A stretch of DNA of 64,000 nt from contig JAFLTP010000016.1 in assembly GCA_022510405.1 (NCBI GenBank), forward strand, positions 1 to 64,000. The letters run 5' to 3'. Below the pieces are notes generated by a model. That model ran no database searches and had not been told where the DNA came from. It worked only from the letters and a program-made list of their open reading frames with translations. Positions 38,609 through 46,877 of this stretch are shown one piece after another. Position 1 is the stretch's first letter. Each line of letters begins with the position of its first letter. A program made the translations under genes and the position numbers. Source of the DNA: Muribaculaceae bacterium. Lineage in GTDB: Bacteria > Bacteroidota > Bacteroidia > Bacteroidales > Muribaculaceae.

Positions 38609-39472
38609 TCATAAAACATGTCTTTCGGCATGATAACTTGACCTCACCAAGGGATGGCTCTCGATATGTCGGAATCCTTTCTGCTTCCCGATAACCCTAT
38701 ACTCTTCAAATACATCAGGGTGGATATATTCCTTAACTTGATAATGTTGCCTTGATGGTTGAAGGTATTGCCCGATTGTCATTACTTCGCAACCCACATC
38801 CAAAAGATCATCCATCGTCTGAAGTATTTCCTCTCGAGTTTCACCCAGACCCAACATTATTCCCGATTTGGATCTGACTCCGCTTTCCGATATATGTTGG
38901 ATTATTTTTAATGAAGTATCATAGGTGGCCACACTTCTGACTTCAGGTGTCAGTCTTCTCACAGTTTCAAGATTATGGGAAATAACTTCAGGTTTCTCAG
39001 CAATTATAGAATCCAATAAATCGGTTCTGCCTCTAAAATCCGGAACAAGTAATTCCATAGTCACACCGGGACATTCCCTTTTTAACCTCCGTGCCATCAT
39101 GGACCAATGACCGCTACCGTAATCTTCCAAATCATCCCTGTCAACCGAGGTGATCACTACATGTCTCAGATTTAATTCCTTTACCGATTTAACAATGTCA
39201 TCAATTTCTGACGGATTTATTGCGGAAGGTTTGCCGGATGTGACATTACAAAATTTACAGTTGCGTGTGCATATGGATCCACCGATCATAAAAGTGGCTG
39301 TTCCGTTGCTCCAACATTCCCCTTTGTTGGGACACATGCCACTGCTGCAGATAGTGTTCAGATGCCTTCCGTTGAGACAACCCAAAACTTGAGAAGCCTT
39401 GAAACCTCTTGGAAGTTTAATTTTTAGCCATTCGGGTTTTCTCAGAATAGTATCCTCTTTACTTGTTGACAT
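38609..39472 (-). CDS. lipA: Lipoyl synthase (radical SAM)
   Basis: 287 aa from the ATG at 39472; the track start is a TTG one codon earlier. Two clusters are evident: the auxiliary-cluster CSSGMCPNKGECWSNGTATFMI region near residue 42, and the radical SAM motif CTRNCKFC near 66. The C-terminal RSSYHAE Ser ligand is present. It inserts two sulfurs into octanoyl groups to make lipoate, needed by GcvH. It shares a divergent promoter region with serB. Confidence 0.96.
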   Translation of the reverse strand: MSTSKEDTILRKPEWLKIKLPRGFKASQVLGCLNGRHLNTICSSGMCPNKGECWSNGTATFMIGGSICTRNCKFCNVTSGKPSAINPSEIDDIVKSVKELNLRHVVITSVDRDDLEDYGSGHWSMMARRLKRECPGVTMELLVPDFRGRTDLLDSIIAEKPEVISHNLETVRRLTPEVRSVATYDTSLKIIQHISESGVRSKSGIMLGLGETREEILQTMDDLLDVGCEVMTIGQYLQPSRQHYQVKEYIHPDVFEEYRVIGKQKGFRHIESHPLVRSSYHAERHVL

Positions 39473-39488
39473 CAATCGTATTTTTTTA

Positions 39489-39521
39489 TTGGTTCAAAAT
39501 TACCCATTTTTCTTAACTTTG
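39489..39521. promoter_or_regulatory. Divergent promoters (lipA / serB)
   Basis: Minus-strand -7 box TAATTTTG (39495-39502) for lipA and plus-strand TAACTTTG (39514-39521) for serB, with a TTG at 39489-39491 (22-bp spacer). The two -7 boxes are 11 bp apart, facing outward, as at the M23/alaS and udk/mlaE regions. Confidence 0.6.
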
Positions 39522-39552
39522 CATCACATACAATAATTTAAACGTAACCAAA

Positions 39553-40770
39553 ATGCAGACAGAATTAATTCTTGTCAACATCACCGGAGCCGACAGAGTG
39601 GGCATGACAGCCGAATTGATGGAAATCCTTGCACGGTACGATGCTGCCGTGCTCGACATCGGACAGGCAGACATTCATCACAATCTTGCTTTAGGTATTC
39701 TTTTTAAAACCGACAACCGTAAAAGCGGTGATATAATAAAAGAACTTCTTTTTAAAACCAATGCATTAAAAGTTCAGGTTAGTTTCAGTGTGATTTCTGA
39801 AGAGGAATACACAGACTGGGTGGGCAGACAGGGAAAAGGAAGATATATCATCACAATCCTTGGTCCGCAGATCACAGCAAAACAGATAGCCGAGGCAGCA
39901 AAAGTGATCGCTAACCAAGGTATGAATATCGACACTATCACCCGACTTACAGGCCGTATGCCGCTTGACGAATCCGAAAAACCGAAAACAAAGGCATGCA
40001 TTGAGTTCACTGTGAGAGGCACACCAAAGAACCTCGAAAAGATGCAGGAAGAGTTTATGAGTCTTTCACGCAAACTGAATTATGATATCTCCCTTCAGGA
40101 GGATACCATTTACCGCAGGAGCCGAAGATTAATATGTTTTGATATGGATTCCACACTTATCGAAACCGAAGTGATAGATGAATTGGCGGAAAAAGCCGGC
40201 GTTGGAGCCGAAGTTCGTGCCATCACAGAATCCGCAATGAGAGGCGAGATTGATTTCACGGAAAGTTTCACAAAACGTGTGGCACTTTTAAAAGGCCTGG
40301 ATGTTTCTGTAATGAAAGAGATCGCAGAGAATCTTCCTGTCACTGATGGATTGGAACGTTTGATGGAGGTGTTGAAAAGATCGGGTTATAAAACTGCAAT
40401 TTTGTCGGGAGGTTTCACTTATTTCGGCAACTATCTCAAACAGAAATATAATTTCGATTATGTTTATGCCAATGAACTTGAAGTTGATGCAGACGGAAAA
40501 CTAACGGGAAAATATTTGGGCGATATAGTTGACGGCAAAAGAAAGAAAGAACTTCTACGACTTTTGGCCCAGGTGGAAAATATCAATATTGCCCAGACAA
40601 TAGCGGTGGGAGATGGCGCCAATGATCTGCCCATGCTCTCGGAAGCAGGTCTCGGAATAGCCTTTCACGCAAAACCAAAAGTAAAGGCTGAGGCAAGTCA
40701 AAGCATCTCCACAACCGGTATCGACGGTATCCTTTATTTCCTCGGATTCAAAGACTCTTATATTTCTTAA
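39553..40770 (+). CDS. serB: Phosphoserine phosphatase with N-terminal ACT domains
   Basis: 405 aa. Residues about 1-180 hold two ACT-like regulatory domains (LVNITGADRVGMTAEL and YIITILGPQITAKQIAEAAKV). The HAD phosphatase follows: CFDMDSTLIETEVIDELAEKAG (catalytic DxDxT), ILSGGFTYFGNYL (Ser motif) and GDGANDLPMLSEAGLGIAF (motif III). It makes serine from phosphoserine; the ACT domains suggest amino-acid feedback. Serine is the precursor of glycine, the substrate of the gcv system in this window. Confidence 0.94.
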   Translation: MQTELILVNITGADRVGMTAELMEILARYDAAVLDIGQADIHHNLALGILFKTDNRKSGDIIKELLFKTNALKVQVSFSVISEEEYTDWVGRQGKGRYIITILGPQITAKQIAEAAKVIANQGMNIDTITRLTGRMPLDESEKPKTKACIEFTVRGTPKNLEKMQEEFMSLSRKLNYDISLQEDTIYRRSRRLICFDMDSTLIETEVIDELAEKAGVGAEVRAITESAMRGEIDFTESFTKRVALLKGLDVSVMKEIAENLPVTDGLERLMEVLKRSGYKTAILSGGFTYFGNYLKQKYNFDYVYANELEVDADGKLTGKYLGDIVDGKRKKELLRLLAQVENINIAQTIAVGDGANDLPMLSEAGLGIAFHAKPKVKAEASQSISTTGIDGILYFLGFKDSYIS

Positions 40771-40801
40771 CTAAAATATTAAGTTATCCTTTTGACATCA
40801 T

Positions 40802-40833
40802 TTTGTTTATTTTTTGAGAAATATGTAACTTTG
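40802..40833 (+). promoter_or_regulatory. Promoter for the dsbD-like gene
   Basis: TTTG at 40802-40805, 20-bp spacer and TAACTTTG at 40826-40833. A start near 40840 leaves a leader of about 125 nt. It contains an 11-bp palindrome CCCAAGTTGGG near 40908-40918, which might be an operator or small hairpin. Confidence 0.65.
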
Positions 40834-40966
40834 CTCCAACGTTTTGGCATTTAAACGATAATTATTAACCACAATATAAGGTATAAAGATAATTTTCTTA
40901 AATTAACCCAAGTTGGGCGGTAAATGGATTTTCATTAATTTTACTTGCCTTAAATAAACTACCGTC

Positions 40967-43021
40967 ATGAAAAAATTGGTATGGATTATCGGTCTTTTAA
41001 TCTTACCGATCGCCATATTTGCACAAGAGTCAGTAACTTGGAGTTACCGGTTAGTCGGTGACAATACTGAACATCCCTCGCTTGAAATGACTGCTCATAT
41101 CAGTCAAGGTTTCCATCTATATTCAATGGATAATCCCGAAGGAGGATCGAATCCATTGGTTTTTTATTTTGAGACCAACGGTTGTAAACTCGATGGAAAT
41201 CCCGTCCCCAACAAGGCTTATCATAAGGAATATGATGAGATTTTCGAACTCGATCAACACACTTATGACGGGGAGGTTACATTCACACAAAAAATAACGC
41301 CTACTGAAAAGAACTTCAGTGTTGAAGTGGAAATTAAAGGACAGGCATGCAATGATGTTGGCTGTACCCAAGTGTTCGGTTCGCACAAATTTGAGGGCAC
41401 GGCACCTGTCAAAGCAAAAAAAGAAGAAGACGTAAAGGAAGATAAGGTTGAAACTATAAAAGAAACAGAAGCGGAGAAAATACATGAAGAGGCTGTAGAA
41501 TTGACACAGATGACCGATTCAGTACAATCAACTGAATCATGGATGACTCCGGAAGCCAATCTCAGCGGTATAACCGCACACCACAACTGGTGGGCGAATG
41601 TGGAGGCCGAAATGATGGTATTCTCCGACGATCCGCAACAGCAATCACGATCCCTTTGGTACATTTTCATTGCCGGATTTGTAGGTGGTCTCATCGCATT
41701 GGTTACTCCTTGCGTATGGCCTATGATACCCATGACTGTAAGTTTCTTCCTGAAACAAAACAAAACCAGGAAAAAATCCTTGGCATCTGCCGGTATATAT
41801 GGACTTTCTATCATAGTAATATATGTGGCTTTAGGCATAATCGTGACGGTGCTGTTCGGAGCTTCGGCTCTTAATGAACTTGCCACGAGTGCAGGATTCA
41901 ATATAGCCTTCTTCATATTGTTGGTGATCTTCGCCATCTCCTTTATGGGAGGATTTGAGCTCACGTTGCCATCTTCTTGGACCAACAAGATGGATTCAAA
42001 AGTGGATTCCACATCGGGATACGTGAGCATTTTCTTCATGGCGTTTACATTGGCGCTTGTCTCATTCTCCTGTACTGGTCCTATTATCGGCACACTTCTT
42101 GTAGAAGCTGCAGCCACCTCCAATTTCGTTTCTCCGGCTGTGGGAATGGGTGGTTTTGCTTTGGCCCTTGCTCTCCCCTTCTCCATTTTCGCAATGTTCC
42201 CGACAATGCTCAAGGCTGTTCCGAAAAGCGGTGGATGGATGAATACCGTAAAGGTGGTGCTCGGTTTCTTGGAATTGGCCCTCGCGCTCAAGTTCCTGTC
42301 GGTTGCCGACCTTGCCTACGGATGGAGAATACTCGACAGGGAGGTATTCATAGCTCTCTGGATTGTTATTTTCGCGCTTCTTGGATTTTATCTCTTGGGT
42401 AAACTCACCTTCCCGCATGACGACAAAGTGGAAAAAGTGGGACTTTTCAGATTCTGTCTGGCAGTAATTTCCCTTGCGTTTGCAGTGTATATGCTTCCGG
42501 GACTCTGGGGAGCTCCTCTCAAGAGTATTAGCGCGTTTACTCCTCCGTTATCAACACAGGATTTCAACTTGTTTGACGGTGAAGTCAAGGCTCAGGTGGA
42601 AGATTATGACGAGGGTTTGCTGATAGGTAAAGAATTGAACAAACCCATATTGCTTGATTTCTCCGGATTCGGATGCGTCAACTGCCGAAAGATGGAAGCC
42701 GCCGTATGGACAAATCCGGAAGTGAAACAGATGCTCGACAATGATTTCGTGCTCGTCACTTTGATGGTGGATGATAAGACTCCGCTACCCGAACCGGTGA
42801 AGGTGACTGAAAAAGATGGTCAGACCAGAACGCTTAGAACTTATGGCGACAAGTGGAGTTATTTGCAGAGATCTAAGTTTGGTGCGAATGCCCAGCCTTT
42901 CTATGTGATTGTTAACGATGAAGGCAAGCCAATGACCTCTTCCTACAGTTACAAGGAAGATGTACCGGCCTACCTCCATTTCTTGAATAGTGGATTGAAT
43001 CACTATAAAAAACAGAAATAA
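40967..43021 (+). CDS. dsbD: Thiol:disulfide interchange protein DsbD-like
   Basis: 684 aa. Signal peptide (to about residue 20) followed by a DsbD N-terminal-like domain with a Cys pair near CNDVGCTQVFG. A charged linker (about 150-205) comes next. A membrane domain of about eight helices has the conserved GLIALVTPCVWPMIPMT and FSCTGPIIGTLL motifs, each with one active Cys. The C-terminal thioredoxin-like domain has FGCVNCRKME. It carries reducing power from the cytoplasm to periplasmic partners. It lies 5 nt upstream of a TPR gene. Confidence 0.92.
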   Translation: MKKLVWIIGLLILPIAIFAQESVTWSYRLVGDNTEHPSLEMTAHISQGFHLYSMDNPEGGSNPLVFYFETNGCKLDGNPVPNKAYHKEYDEIFELDQHTYDGEVTFTQKITPTEKNFSVEVEIKGQACNDVGCTQVFGSHKFEGTAPVKAKKEEDVKEDKVETIKETEAEKIHEEAVELTQMTDSVQSTESWMTPEANLSGITAHHNWWANVEAEMMVFSDDPQQQSRSLWYIFIAGFVGGLIALVTPCVWPMIPMTVSFFLKQNKTRKKSLASAGIYGLSIIVIYVALGIIVTVLFGASALNELATSAGFNIAFFILLVIFAISFMGGFELTLPSSWTNKMDSKVDSTSGYVSIFFMAFTLALVSFSCTGPIIGTLLVEAAATSNFVSPAVGMGGFALALALPFSIFAMFPTMLKAVPKSGGWMNTVKVVLGFLELALALKFLSVADLAYGWRILDREVFIALWIVIFALLGFYLLGKLTFPHDDKVEKVGLFRFCLAVISLAFAVYMLPGLWGAPLKSISAFTPPLSTQDFNLFDGEVKAQVEDYDEGLLIGKELNKPILLDFSGFGCVNCRKMEAAVWTNPEVKQMLDNDFVLVTLMVDDKTPLPEPVKVTEKDGQTRTLRTYGDKWSYLQRSKFGANAQPFYVIVNDEGKPMTSSYSYKEDVPAYLHFLNSGLNHYKKQK

Positions 43022-43026
43022 CACCT

Positions 43027-43893
43027 ATGATGTGGAACCGCATCATATGGCTTTTCATACTTTTTCTTTTGGGCAGACATATATGTTTTCCAAAAGAGAG
43101 TGACAACGGAAACAGAGATGTTTCCGTTGTTGCATCCTCCAGATACCTTGAATTGGCCGATTCTGCAGATTATTTCATATCACATGAAAACTGGAACCGT
43201 GCAGAAGAAAAGATTATACAGGCACTTAGATTGGAACCAGCCAATTTCACCAATTCTCTGTTGCTGGCAAATCTCGGTCTGGTTCAAGCGCAGAAGGGCG
43301 AATATTTAAAATCGCTGGAATCACTTAGCATGGGATTAAATATTGCACCCTCCTCCACTGTCTTACTCAACAATAGGGCGCACACATATCTTCTGCTCGA
43401 CAGTTTATCAGCTGCAAAAAAAGACTTGGATAAAAGCCTTGAAATTGACTCCATTCAGGAATGGACATTGCAGACTCGTGCTTATATCTATCTTCAGGAG
43501 AATGATCTTGAACAGGCATCAGGGCTTTTCCATAAATTAAAAAACAATTTTCCTGATAACAGTTCCGTATATTCCGGAATGGCTGCTCTTGCAGAATATG
43601 AAGGCGACACAGACAAAGCCTTGGAAAACTATAAAGAGGCCTTGGCCTTAAAACCAGAAGACGACGAAGCCCGGGAAGCATATATCTTCTTGTTGATCAA
43701 TTCCGATAAATACTCAGAGGCCAGAACTGCAATAAAGACTGCCCTGGATCTAAATCCGGAAAACCCAATGTTCTATCTTCTACGAGGCTACCTTCACAAA
43801 TTAAACTACCGCAACGACGAAGCTCAGGCCGACAAGAAAATAGCCATCTCCAAAGGCCTCGATCCCTCCTACGCCTCCCAATTCATCCCCTAA
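43027..43893 (+). CDS. TPR-repeat protein, membrane-anchored or secreted
   Basis: 288 aa. An N-terminal hydrophobic segment (WLFILFLLGRHICF) may be a signal peptide or anchor. Six or so tetratricopeptide repeats follow (for example NRAEEKIIQALRLEPANF, SLSAAKKDLDKSLEIDS, DTDKALENYKEALALKPEDDEA, YSEARTAIKTALDLNPENP). TPRs bind proteins; no enzymatic domain is present. It follows the dsbD-like gene by 5 nt, so it may assist periplasmic redox or envelope assembly, but this is only inferred from position. Confidence 0.82.
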   Translation: MMWNRIIWLFILFLLGRHICFPKESDNGNRDVSVVASSRYLELADSADYFISHENWNRAEEKIIQALRLEPANFTNSLLLANLGLVQAQKGEYLKSLESLSMGLNIAPSSTVLLNNRAHTYLLLDSLSAAKKDLDKSLEIDSIQEWTLQTRAYIYLQENDLEQASGLFHKLKNNFPDNSSVYSGMAALAEYEGDTDKALENYKEALALKPEDDEAREAYIFLLINSDKYSEARTAIKTALDLNPENPMFYLLRGYLHKLNYRNDEAQADKKIAISKGLDPSYASQFIP

Positions 43894-44088
43894 CCCGCTT
43901 TGTGTTACGAACCTCTCAGATGCTACCCTCTCAAAGGGTTTGGTTTTTATATCCTTTAGCCCATAGAAATTCCTCAAAGTCCAGTTAGAACATCTCATAG
44001 TCTTCTTTGTATCCCACAGAATTGGAGTCTATTTAGCGTCTTAAAGTTATCATATCTCAACAAAGAAAATGCTATGATAATTGAATTT

Positions 44089-44240
44089 CCACATTTTTCC
44101 AAGCAAAACAGACCATCATTCACACATTTTTTCCAGGTAAAATCACCCACGTTTCACACATTTTTCCAAGTAGATTCAACCACTTTTCACACATTTTTCC
44201 AAGTAGATTCAACCACTTTTCACACATTTTTCCAAAAAAT
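44089..44240. repeat. 33-bp tandem repeat, four copies plus partial
   Basis: The core CACACATTTTTCCAAGTAGA recurs with a 33-bp period, the last copies being nearly identical and the first two diverged. Units differ by small compensating indels. There are no unique spacers, so it is not a CRISPR array. Confidence 0.85.
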
Positions 44241-44264
44241 GCATTTAGAATGGCTCTTTTGTGT

Positions 44265-44346
44265 TGTCAAAAGGAAACCGTAGGGTGTTAAAAGGAACCT
44301 GTTTGAATGTCAAAAGGAAACAGTTGGATTGTCAGTAAAGAAAACC
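44265..44346. repeat. 21-22-bp direct repeat, four copies
   Basis: TGTCAAAAGGAAAC (44265), TGTTAAAAGGAACC (44286), TGTCAAAAGGAAAC (44308) and TGTCAGTAAAGAAAACC (44330) are spaced 21, 22 and 22 bp. Short TG-starting direct repeats of this kind occur at the multi-repeat ends of IS21-type elements, but no transposase gene is present here. Confidence 0.7.
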
Positions 44347-44537
44347 GAAAAACCAAAGGAGGCTTCTTTCAATTGTTTTTTACAGTTGCAAATATAAAAA
44401 TTCCCATTTTTTACATTTGAAAATATAAAATTATCTTATTCCACCAACATTGGCTCCGATATACGAAATAAGGGTTAGAGGGAGTGCCTGTCTATAAGTT
44501 GTAGATAACCTTGATTTTCTTCGAGGCGAGGAATCGT

Positions 44538-44545
44538 TAACTTTG
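44538..44545 (+). promoter_or_regulatory. -7 box for the HU-like protein gene
   Basis: TAACTTTG lies 81 nt before the TTG start at 44627. The nearest TTG upstream (44511) gives a long 24-bp spacer, so strength is uncertain. Confidence 0.45.
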
Positions 44546-44626
44546 CATTCGCAAAACTAACATTAACATTGCAACGAATATACCGGCTCCAATTTAAAGC
44601 CTAATAACATCCTTAATAAACTAACC

Positions 44627-45028
44627 TTGAAACAAATATCCAGACATATTTCTTATCTATTGCTGACATGCCGAAAAGTGGAGGTGCCGGGTCTGGGTAC
44701 TTTTTTCGCCTCCTATGATAACGCAACCTTTGATACCGAATTCGGCATATTTTATCCTTCAAGAATAAGGATCAATTATACAGCTAAGGATTGTGGAGAT
44801 TCTTTCACTCTCAAAGAATCTTTGAGAAGAAGATTAAAACTCAAGGATGCAGAAGCCGAAGAAATTATCAGGGATTTTGTTATGAATGTAGGAAATCAAC
44901 TAAAAAAGAATCACTACTGTCGACTTGACGGTATTGGTTATCTAATTTTCAATAAAGGTTCTTTATCACTAAAAGACACATTCTGGCGTCGCCATAAGTA
45001 CCCCAATCTTTCTCCTATGCAACTTTGA
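44627..45028 (+). CDS. HU-CCDC81-type DNA-binding-like domain protein
   Basis: 133 aa with a TTG start (no in-frame ATG near the domain start). HISYLLLTCRKVEVPGLGTFFASYDNATFD matches the beginning of the prokaryotic CCDC81-like HU domain found in Bacteroidota (ISxHISxLLxxxxxVxVPGxGxFxAxY). A second half, including FTLKESLRRRLKLKDAEAEEIIRDFVMNVGNQLKK and GIGYLIFNKGSL, looks like the paired HU domain. In relatives these domains sit in front of a SPOR domain, which is absent here. The binding target (DNA or protein) is unknown. Convergent with the MgtC/SapB gene. Confidence 0.7.
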   Translation: MKQISRHISYLLLTCRKVEVPGLGTFFASYDNATFDTEFGIFYPSRIRINYTAKDCGDSFTLKESLRRRLKLKDAEAEEIIRDFVMNVGNQLKKNHYCRLDGIGYLIFNKGSLSLKDTFWRRHKYPNLSPMQL

Positions 45029-45044
45029 TGGAGGAGGGAGTCTT

Positions 45045-45782
45045 TTAAATCTCTATTTGATTGGATAATGTCAGTTTTCTTGTTTTGGATACGTTGCTTA
45101 TAGTATTAAGGATAGGCAATACATTGGTATAAGCGTGTACGAGTATCACAAAATTTAATTCCGTCACCTTATTGTCATAATCATATTCCACATAGAAAGT
45201 TGAAAGATGGATGTCATTGTCTCTCAACACTGCTCTATAGGGTTCTATGTTTTCAATTATACCATCCACTGTGATATTGATCACTTTTGAATCCTGACCA
45301 ATCTTCTTTCTTTTGCTGTACTGTTCAAAGGTGATCAATGCGAGCAATACCAAAGCTGTGGCCGTAAAGGAAACTATATACATACCTATTCCAACAGCCA
45401 TGCCGATAATTGCCGTAATCCAAATACCGGCGGCTGTTGTCAATCCCTTGACAGTACCTCGCATTTGAATCATGGCACCACCACCCAGGAAACCGATACC
45501 TGTGATAACCTGGGCCGCTATTCTTCCCGGATCACCATTCTTCAAACCCAGGTATTCCTGTGGAACATAGATCGAGAGCAACATTGCCAGACAAGCACCC
45601 ATAGAGATAAGAGAAAAGGTCCTGATACCTGCTGTCTGGCCTTTTCTTTTGCGTTCGGCACCTATCACCATACCCAACAGCATACTGATAATCAATCTGA
45701 ATATACTGTTTGGAAGGTTCACCTCCAACGAATTGAGACTCTCTATTATGTTGCCGTGCCAATCAAGAAATAATTCCCACAT
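45045..45782 (-). CDS. MgtC/SapB-family membrane protein
   Basis: 245 aa. Four or five helices with the conserved MgtC motif LGMVIGAERKRKGQTAGIRTFSLISMGACLAMLLS near residue 35 and GRIAAQVITGIGFLGGGAMI near 85. A C-terminal ACT-like domain of about 80 residues follows. MgtC-type proteins are linked to magnesium homeostasis or ATP-synthase control in some bacteria; the role of this subfamily is not settled. Divergent from ddh. Confidence 0.86.
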   Translation of the reverse strand: MWELFLDWHGNIIESLNSLEVNLPNSIFRLIISMLLGMVIGAERKRKGQTAGIRTFSLISMGACLAMLLSIYVPQEYLGLKNGDPGRIAAQVITGIGFLGGGAMIQMRGTVKGLTTAAGIWITAIIGMAVGIGMYIVSFTATALVLLALITFEQYSKRKKIGQDSKVINITVDGIIENIEPYRAVLRDNDIHLSTFYVEYDYDNKVTELNFVILVHAYTNVLPILNTISNVSKTRKLTLSNQIEI

Positions 45783-45806
45783 TTTCGAGATGACTGAATT
45801 TTAATG

Positions 45807-45844
45807 CAAAAATAACCATTTTTAAGAGGGATTATATAATTTTG
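45807..45844. promoter_or_regulatory. Divergent -7 boxes (MgtC/SapB gene / ddh)
   Basis: Minus-strand TATTTTTG (45807-45814) serves the MgtC/SapB gene; plus-strand TAATTTTG (45837-45844) serves ddh. The latter overlaps the TTG at 45842 chosen by the ORF track, supporting the ATG at 45872 as the ddh start. No clear -33 cores. Confidence 0.5.
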
Positions 45845-45871
45845 CACTCTAAAACTACAATTTATTTTTTT

Positions 45872-46765
45872 ATGGATAATAAAATCAGAGCCACAATCGT
45901 AGGATTCGGCAACATCGGAAAATTCACTTTGGAAGCCCTTCAGGCTGCCGAAGATTTTGAAATTGTCGGAATTGTGAGAAGAAACGCATCAAATAATCCC
46001 GCAGTCCAAGGAATTCCGGTGGTTGCAGATATCAAAGAATTGAAAGATGTGGATGTTGCGATTCTTTGTGCTCCATCCCGGGAAGTTGAAAAATATGCCA
46101 CTGAAATCCTGTCATTAGGAATAAACACTGTTGACAGTTTTGATATTCACACCGAAATTCCGGCTCTGAGAAAAAGACTGGATGCAATAGCCAAGAAAGC
46201 AGGGAAAGTATCAGTGATATCCGCTGGTTGGGATCCGGGAACAGATTCTATTGTAAGGGTGCTTATGCAAGGAATGGCGCCTAAGGGTATTACAGAAACC
46301 AACTTCGGTCCCGGAATGAGTATGGGACACTCAGTTGCCGTAAAGGCAATTGAAGGGGTTAAGGATGCATTGTCAGTCACCATACCTAAAGGACAAAGCC
46401 TGCATAGAAGAATGGTTTATGTAGAAGTGCTACCAGGATATAACTTTGCCGAAATTGAAAAGAAAGTAAAGCAAGATCCCTACTTTGCTCATGATGAAAC
46501 TTATGTATATCAAGTGGAAAGTGTGGATGAACTAAAAGACATGGGTCATGGTGTGAATATGAAACGAAAAGGTGTTAGCGGCAAGACTCAAAACCAACTT
46601 TTGGAATTCAATATGCACATCAACAATCCGGCTTTGACAGCACAGATTCTTGTAGGAGCTGCAAGGGCAAGCATGAGGTTGGCTCCCGGTTGCTACACAA
46701 TGATAGAAATTCCTGTGGTTGATTTACTCCCCGGCGATCGTGACAAATGGATCTCCCTCGTTTAA
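45872..46765 (+). CDS. ddh: meso-Diaminopimelate D-dehydrogenase
   Basis: 297 aa from the ATG at 45872. The NADP-binding ATIVGFGNIGKFTLEAL is at the N-terminus, followed by FDIHTEIPALRKRLD, SAGWDPGTDSIVRVL and FGPGMSMGHSVAVKAI, which are diagnostic for the DAP dehydrogenase family. It makes meso-diaminopimelate from tetrahydrodipicolinate in one step, supplying lysine and peptidoglycan. An 8-bp-repeat gap separates it from the YidE-type transporter. Confidence 0.93.
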   Translation: MDNKIRATIVGFGNIGKFTLEALQAAEDFEIVGIVRRNASNNPAVQGIPVVADIKELKDVDVAILCAPSREVEKYATEILSLGINTVDSFDIHTEIPALRKRLDAIAKKAGKVSVISAGWDPGTDSIVRVLMQGMAPKGITETNFGPGMSMGHSVAVKAIEGVKDALSVTIPKGQSLHRRMVYVEVLPGYNFAEIEKKVKQDPYFAHDETYVYQVESVDELKDMGHGVNMKRKGVSGKTQNQLLEFNMHINNPALTAQILVGAARASMRLAPGCYTMIEIPVVDLLPGDRDKWISLV

Positions 46766-46767
46766 TC

Positions 46768-46862
46768 CACAAAACTACAAAACTACCATACTACTAGACT
46801 ACCAGACTACTAGACTACCAGACTACCAGACTACTAGACTACTAAACTAAAAGACTACTCAA
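46768..46862. repeat. Intergenic AGACTACY octad array
   Basis: Repeated 8-bp units AGACTACC/AGACTACT (at least six in a row) flanked by degenerate AAACTAC units. It fills the gap between ddh and the transporter gene and leaves about 15 nt before the ATG. Similar in style to the heptad arrays but with period 8. Confidence 0.8.
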
Positions 46863-46877
46863 CCAAAAGCCTTAAAA

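Larger units (their letters stand above)
43894..44626. other. Long non-coding gap with two repeat families
   Basis: 733 nt without a convincing gene. It holds two tandem-repeat families (listed separately), an A/T-rich stretch at about 44370-44440 and a promoter-like box at 44538-44545. The only ORF in it (44074-44283) simply reads through the 33-bp repeats and is not credible. Confidence 0.7.

Noticed and set aside
41263-42291. 342-aa minus-strand ORF opposite dsbD
   Set aside because: It is an antisense shadow of a clearly real gene with strong DsbD motifs; the antisense product has no recognisable motif.
44074-44283. 69-aa ORF reading FHTFFQVDSTT repeats
   Set aside because: It merely reads through the 33-bp DNA repeats and has no recognisable domain, start context or promoter. 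A repeat annotation explains it better.
44089-44346. Possible CRISPR array
   Set aside because: The units are directly adjacent without unique spacers, differ in sequence, and no cas genes are nearby.
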